Shown here: piece after piece, positions 13,922-14,157 of the stretch | Layout of the letters: every line of letters begins with the position of its first letter | Position numbering within the stretch: the first letter of the stretch is position 1 | Origin: Oligoflexia bacterium | GTDB lineage: Bacteria; Myxococcota_A; UBA796; UBA2385 | Direction of reading: 5' to 3' | Assembly: GCA_013152105.1 (NCBI GenBank) | Contig: JAADHA010000085.1 | Location: 1 to 14,157, forward strand | Length of the DNA stretch: 14,157 nucleotides | The notes under the pieces: generated by a model | What the model was told of the DNA's origin: nothing | The model's database searches: none | Seen by the model: the letters and a program-made list of their open reading frames with translations, nothing else | Translations under genes and position numbers: made by a program

Positions 13922-14157
13922 CGGACCTCCGCGCCCGCCGGGACCAGGCAGACGAACGGATGGAGACTTGAGCGCGATTCACCCTGCTGTCCTCTCCAAG
14001 CCCCGTCCCCACTCCCCGTGACGACCGCGTGGCGACACTGGCCGATGCAGGAGGCGCATGGCACACTCCTCGCGACACACTCCTCGCGGCACACTCCTCG
14101 CCGCACACTGGGAATAGCGATGCGGCCCCACCACGCGCCCCTCAGCGCGACCACCCT
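13922..14157. other. Non-coding right edge upstream of the 13921 gene
   Basis: I support no gene here. The open frames that cross it on the minus strand run out of frame with the well-supported 13921 gene and read through a repeat. The region should contain the promoter of that gene. The only structure seen is the tandem repeat at 14062-14109. Confidence 0.5.
14062..14109. repeat. 14-bp-period tandem repeat
   Basis: The unit CACACTCCTCGCG plus one variable base is repeated at 14062-14075 and 14076-14089, with one change (CGCC) at 14090-14103, then a partial CACACT at 14104-14109. It lies about 140 bp upstream of the 13921 gene. It shares its 14-bp period, but not its sequence, with the array at 1164. 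Confidence 0.85.

Noticed and set aside
13516..14154. Cys/Arg-rich minus-strand frames through the right-edge repeat.
   Set aside because: They are translated tandem repeat joined to an out-of-frame reading of the 13921 gene.

Overview
The window is about 14 kb of GC-rich, densely coded chromosome. The gene content points to a Myxococcota / deltaproteobacterial-type bacterium: a PEGA-domain protein, an FG-GAP/VCBS lipoprotein with a CARDB-like tail, a GspE/PilB ATPase with an MshEN-like N-terminus, and a TonB-dependent receptor. This placement is inferred from family content and base composition. No rRNA, tRNA, CRISPR array, transposase or integrase was seen.

Layout. Positions 1-1154 (+) hold the 3' end of a PEGA-domain protein, overlapping by 4 bp a secreted periplasmic binding protein of the ABC_sub_bind type. 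A 14-bp-period tandem repeat follows. Positions 1265-3962 (+) hold a two-gene unit: a duplicated-domain peptide/nickel-type ABC ATPase, then Hsp33 4 bp later. Positions 3997-6917 (-) hold a zinc-ribbon membrane protein of unknown role and, upstream of it, a TonB-dependent outer-membrane receptor whose stop codon lies in a 17-bp tandem duplication. Divergent from the receptor, 7035-8147 (+) encodes a YcaQ-family DNA glycosylase. A DUF4336-like protein follows (8235-8960), and then a 300-bp gap carrying a frameshifted remnant of a second ycaQ 3' end. Positions 9261-11290 (+) hold a PilB/GspE secretion ATPase and a small two-helix membrane protein 11 bp downstream. Positions 11320-13170 (-) encode an FG-GAP lipoprotein, and 13259-13921 (-) encode an unrecognised soluble protein. 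The right edge is non-coding and carries another 14-bp-period tandem repeat.

How the genes work together. Several envelope functions are present: outer-membrane uptake (TonB receptor), periplasmic binding (ABC_sub_bind), an inner-membrane ABC motor, a pilus or secretion motor, and a surface lipoprotein. They lie in separate short transcription units, and most lack their usual partners here: no permease for either ABC component, and no PilC, PilT or pilin beside the ATPase. I see no single multi-gene defence or biosynthetic system. The most informative novelties are the ycaQ remnant flanking the DUF4336 gene, the tandem duplication that sets the receptor's C-terminus, and the small membrane protein paired with the secretion ATPase.
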